The notes below the pieces were generated by a model that made no database searches, was not told where the DNA came from, and was given only the letters and a program-made list of their open reading frames with translations. A stretch of DNA of 8,552 bases from Opitutales bacterium (GTDB taxonomy: Bacteria; Verrucomicrobiota; Verrucomicrobiia; Opitutales; JAFGAQ01). The position numbers and the translations under genes are program-made. The stretch covers positions 1 through 8,552 of the forward strand of contig JAQVLM010000110.1 in the NCBI GenBank assembly GCA_028704125.1, read 5' to 3'. Positions 7,254 to 8,552 of the stretch are shown in pieces (the first letter of the stretch is position 1; the number at the start of each line of letters is the position of its first letter).

Positions 7254-7682
7254 TTAGAACGAAAAGGGTTTCGGCTCTTGCGCGGCATGTTCATGCTCAG
7301 CTCCGGCATACACCTTGAGGCGCTTCATCATCTTGGCCGTCAACTTGTTCTTGGGGAGCATCCCCTTAACAGCGTGCTGGATGATGAACTCGGGACGCGA
7401 GGCACGGAAATCGGCCACATTGCGATAGCGGACACCACTCTGCCATCCGGAATAGAACATATACTGCTTGTCTTCTTCCTTCTTGCCGGTAACCCGGATC
7501 TTGTCCGCATTGATCACGATCACAAAATCACCATTGTCCGCATGCGGAGTATAGACGGGCTTGTGACGACCGCGCAACACGTTGGCAATCCGGACTGCCA
7601 AGCGGCCCAACACCTGATCTGCAGCATCGACCACAAACCACTCGCGGGTAACGGATTCTTTGTTAGCAAGAGTTGTCTTCAT
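7254..7682 (-). CDS. rplM: 50S ribosomal protein L13
   Basis: L13 (uL13) is an early-assembling large-subunit protein that binds 23S rRNA. With the ATG at 7682 it has 142 residues, the classic length. It shows REWFVVDAADQVLGRLA (13-29), HADNGDFVIVINADK (47-61) and the signature region VKGMLPKNKLTAKMMKRLKVYAG (105-127). The frame is open to a TTG at 7727, but the 15 added residues are unlike L13 and would cover the promoter, so ATG 7682 is chosen. A pyrimidine-rich leader (TTTCTTTTTCTGAA) precedes it instead of a Shine-Dalgarno. It heads the rplM-rpsI operon. Confidence 0.98.
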   Translation of the reverse strand: MKTTLANKESVTREWFVVDAADQVLGRLAVRIANVLRGRHKPVYTPHADNGDFVIVINADKIRVTGKKEEDKQYMFYSGWQSGVRYRNVADFRASRPEFIIQHAVKGMLPKNKLTAKMMKRLKVYAGAEHEHAAQEPKPFSF

Positions 7683-7698
7683 TTCAGAAAAAGAAAGG

Positions 7699-7727
7699 AT
7701 GAAAGGGAATCGACTGACACGTGTCAA
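7699..7727 (-). promoter_or_regulatory. Candidate sigma70-type promoter of rplM-rpsI
   Basis: On the minus strand a consensus -35 TTGACA (7727-7722) is followed, after a 17-bp spacer, by TTTCAT (7704-7699), which matches four of six -10 positions. Transcription would start near 7692, leaving a very short leader of about 10 nt before the rplM ATG at 7682. It lies just after the terminator of the porin gene, where a promoter is needed. Confidence 0.55.
7715..7726. promoter_or_regulatory. Perfect 12-bp palindrome overlapping the rplM -35
   Basis: TGACACGTGTCA reads identically on both strands and overlaps five of the six bases of the candidate -35 TTGACA. Two further flanking pairs (7713/7728 and 7712/7729) also match after one mismatch. 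The position suits an operator for a dimeric regulator, but I do not recognise the site, and chance is possible. Confidence 0.4.
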
Positions 7728-7748
7728 TCATCGAAAATGAATTACCGG

Positions 7749-7775
7749 AAAAAAATCCCCCGCAGGCTGCGGGGG
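7749..7775 (-). terminator. Strong intrinsic terminator after the porin gene
   Basis: On the minus strand, CCCCCGCA (7775-7768) and TGCGGGGG (7764-7757) form an 8-bp, nearly all-GC stem with a 3-nt loop GCC, followed by ATTTTTTT (7756-7749). It begins 35 bp after the porin stop and separates that gene from rplM-rpsI. Confidence 0.9.
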
Positions 7776-7803
7776 TGTCGGTTTTAAAAACGGGTGTCGG
7801 TTT
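7773..7803. repeat. Two direct copies of a 12-bp sequence in the porin 3' region
   Basis: GGGTGTCGGTTT occurs at 7773-7784 and again at 7792-7803, a 19-bp period. The first copy overlaps one arm of the terminator stem. A diverged relative (CGGGTATCGGTGT) lies just inside the porin gene near 7848-7860. The function is unknown; a local duplication is the simplest reading. Confidence 0.6.
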
Positions 7804-7810
7804 CAAGGAA

Positions 7811-8512
7811 TCAGAAACCGGCAGTGAACGATGCACCCCACCACAAACGGGTATCGGTGTCCAACAGATCCTCTTCCGGATCCAGATGAGCCATCCGGAC
7901 CCCGAAGGTAGCCCTTGCATAACGGGTGAAGCTGTAGGAAAGGTCCGCCATCAAACCGATATACTTCGAGTCCATTGCGAACTCGGAATACCCTGCATAT
8001 CCGCCCAGGATCAAACCTGTCTTGAGATCGATGGGGATCGTGTACCCGGCTGAGATCTCGACTGTGGATTCTTCGGTGTCCGCATCATAATAGTAATAGA
8101 CGGCGGGCGAAAGCAGGCTTTCCCATGTCAATCCAACATAACCTTCAACTGTCGAGTCGTCGGTGTAGGGGCGGTATTGATAGTAACTTCCGCCCAAATC
8201 CACCTTCAGGTTATCGAATACGGGAAAGGTCACTCCTGCGTAGTATTCATGTTCCTTGATGTTATTGTAGACCTTCTGAACTGGCAAAGAAGTCCACAGA
8301 CCAAAATACAGGTCCATGTTTTCATCCGCTTTGTATCGAGCCTCCACAGAGGGAGTAAAGGTGTCGCCGGAGATCTGCACGCCCCGGAAAACGAACTCGG
8401 ACTCGAAGGCGTAAGTCGCCGAAACGGAAAGCCGTTCATCGACCTGTGCGTGGATGACCGGACTCAGCGCGAGAAAGGCGGCGGTTGAGATCGTGGCTAT
8501 CTTAATGTTCAT
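7811..8512 (-). CDS. TorF-like putative porin, outer-membrane beta-barrel
   Basis: This is a 233-residue predicted secreted outer-membrane protein. An N-terminal signal peptide (basic Lys4, hydrophobic core 5-20) probably ends after HA at 21-22. The mature protein is rich in aromatic residues in alternating, strand-like stretches, with acidic turns, and it ends in Phe (SFTAGF), the usual C-terminal signal for beta-barrel assembly. The early segment ATYAFESEFVFRGVQISG (32-49) closely resembles the opening of the TorF-like / TIGR02001 family (pattern SDYVFRG). Its substrate is unknown; the family is annotated only as putative porins. The start is ATG 8512, with no clear Shine-Dalgarno. It is likely monocistronic, since a strong terminator follows; its promoter would lie at or beyond the right edge, and I see none clearly in 8513-8552. 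Assignment to the family is by memory of sequence style. Confidence 0.8.
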   Translation of the reverse strand: MNIKIATISTAAFLALSPVIHAQVDERLSVSATYAFESEFVFRGVQISGDTFTPSVEARYKADENMDLYFGLWTSLPVQKVYNNIKEHEYYAGVTFPVFDNLKVDLGGSYYQYRPYTDDSTVEGYVGLTWESLLSPAVYYYYDADTEESTVEISAGYTIPIDLKTGLILGGYAGYSEFAMDSKYIGLMADLSYSFTRYARATFGVRMAHLDPEEDLLDTDTRLWWGASFTAGF

Positions 8513-8552
8513 TCGATTGACTGGATATGGGTTTGCGTCGACGATACGGGAT

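Noticed and set aside
7683..7727. N-terminal extension of rplM from a TTG at 7727
   Set aside because: L13 is normally 142 residues starting at ATG 7682, and the extension would cover the candidate promoter.
8177..8488. + strand open frame (103 codons) opposite the porin gene
   Set aside because: Antisense to a protein with signal peptide and barrel features; no motif of its own.

Overview
The window looks like a chromosomal housekeeping segment from a Gram-negative bacterium with roughly 55% G+C by eye. A predicted outer-membrane beta-barrel of the TorF-like porin type (signal peptide, C-terminal Phe) implies an outer membrane. The style of the Arg proteins and the placing of argC directly behind rplM-rpsI remind me of Verrucomicrobiota (Opitutae-like). 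That assignment is from memory and unverified.

Layout. At the left edge, on the + strand, is the 3' part of a hybrid sensor histidine kinase (2-1177): ATPase core, a degenerate receiver, then an intact receiver. It converges, with 10 bp between stop codons, on a minus-strand block that fills the rest of the window. In transcription order (right to left) the minus strand carries: a TorF-like porin (8512-7811) closed by a strong intrinsic terminator; a promoter with a consensus -35 overlapped by a perfect 12-bp palindrome; rplM (L13) and rpsI (S9); a second intrinsic terminator that holds an extended -10 promoter in its apical part; then argC, argJ, argB, argF and argG, ending at 1188.

How the genes work together. 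ArgJ (acetyl recycling from acetylornithine to glutamate), ArgB, ArgC, ArgF and ArgG cover arginine synthesis from glutamate to argininosuccinate, except for the aminotransferase step (ArgD). The lyase (ArgH) is also absent; both must be elsewhere. ArgB has the N-terminal helix typical of arginine-inhibited hexameric kinases, which fits an ArgJ-based cyclic pathway. Spacing inside the arg cluster is tight (3, 39, 41 and 70 bp) and only argC has a strong Shine-Dalgarno, so a single argCJBFG operon is likely. The two ribosomal genes share a pyrimidine-rich leader instead of a Shine-Dalgarno.

I saw no CRISPR array, mobile element, tRNA or rRNA, and no unexplained stretch over about 130 bp. Nothing here convincingly looks like a new multi-gene system. 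The most interesting signals are regulatory: the promoter nested in the rpsI-argC terminator, the palindromic operator candidate before rplM, and the pseudo-receiver in the kinase.
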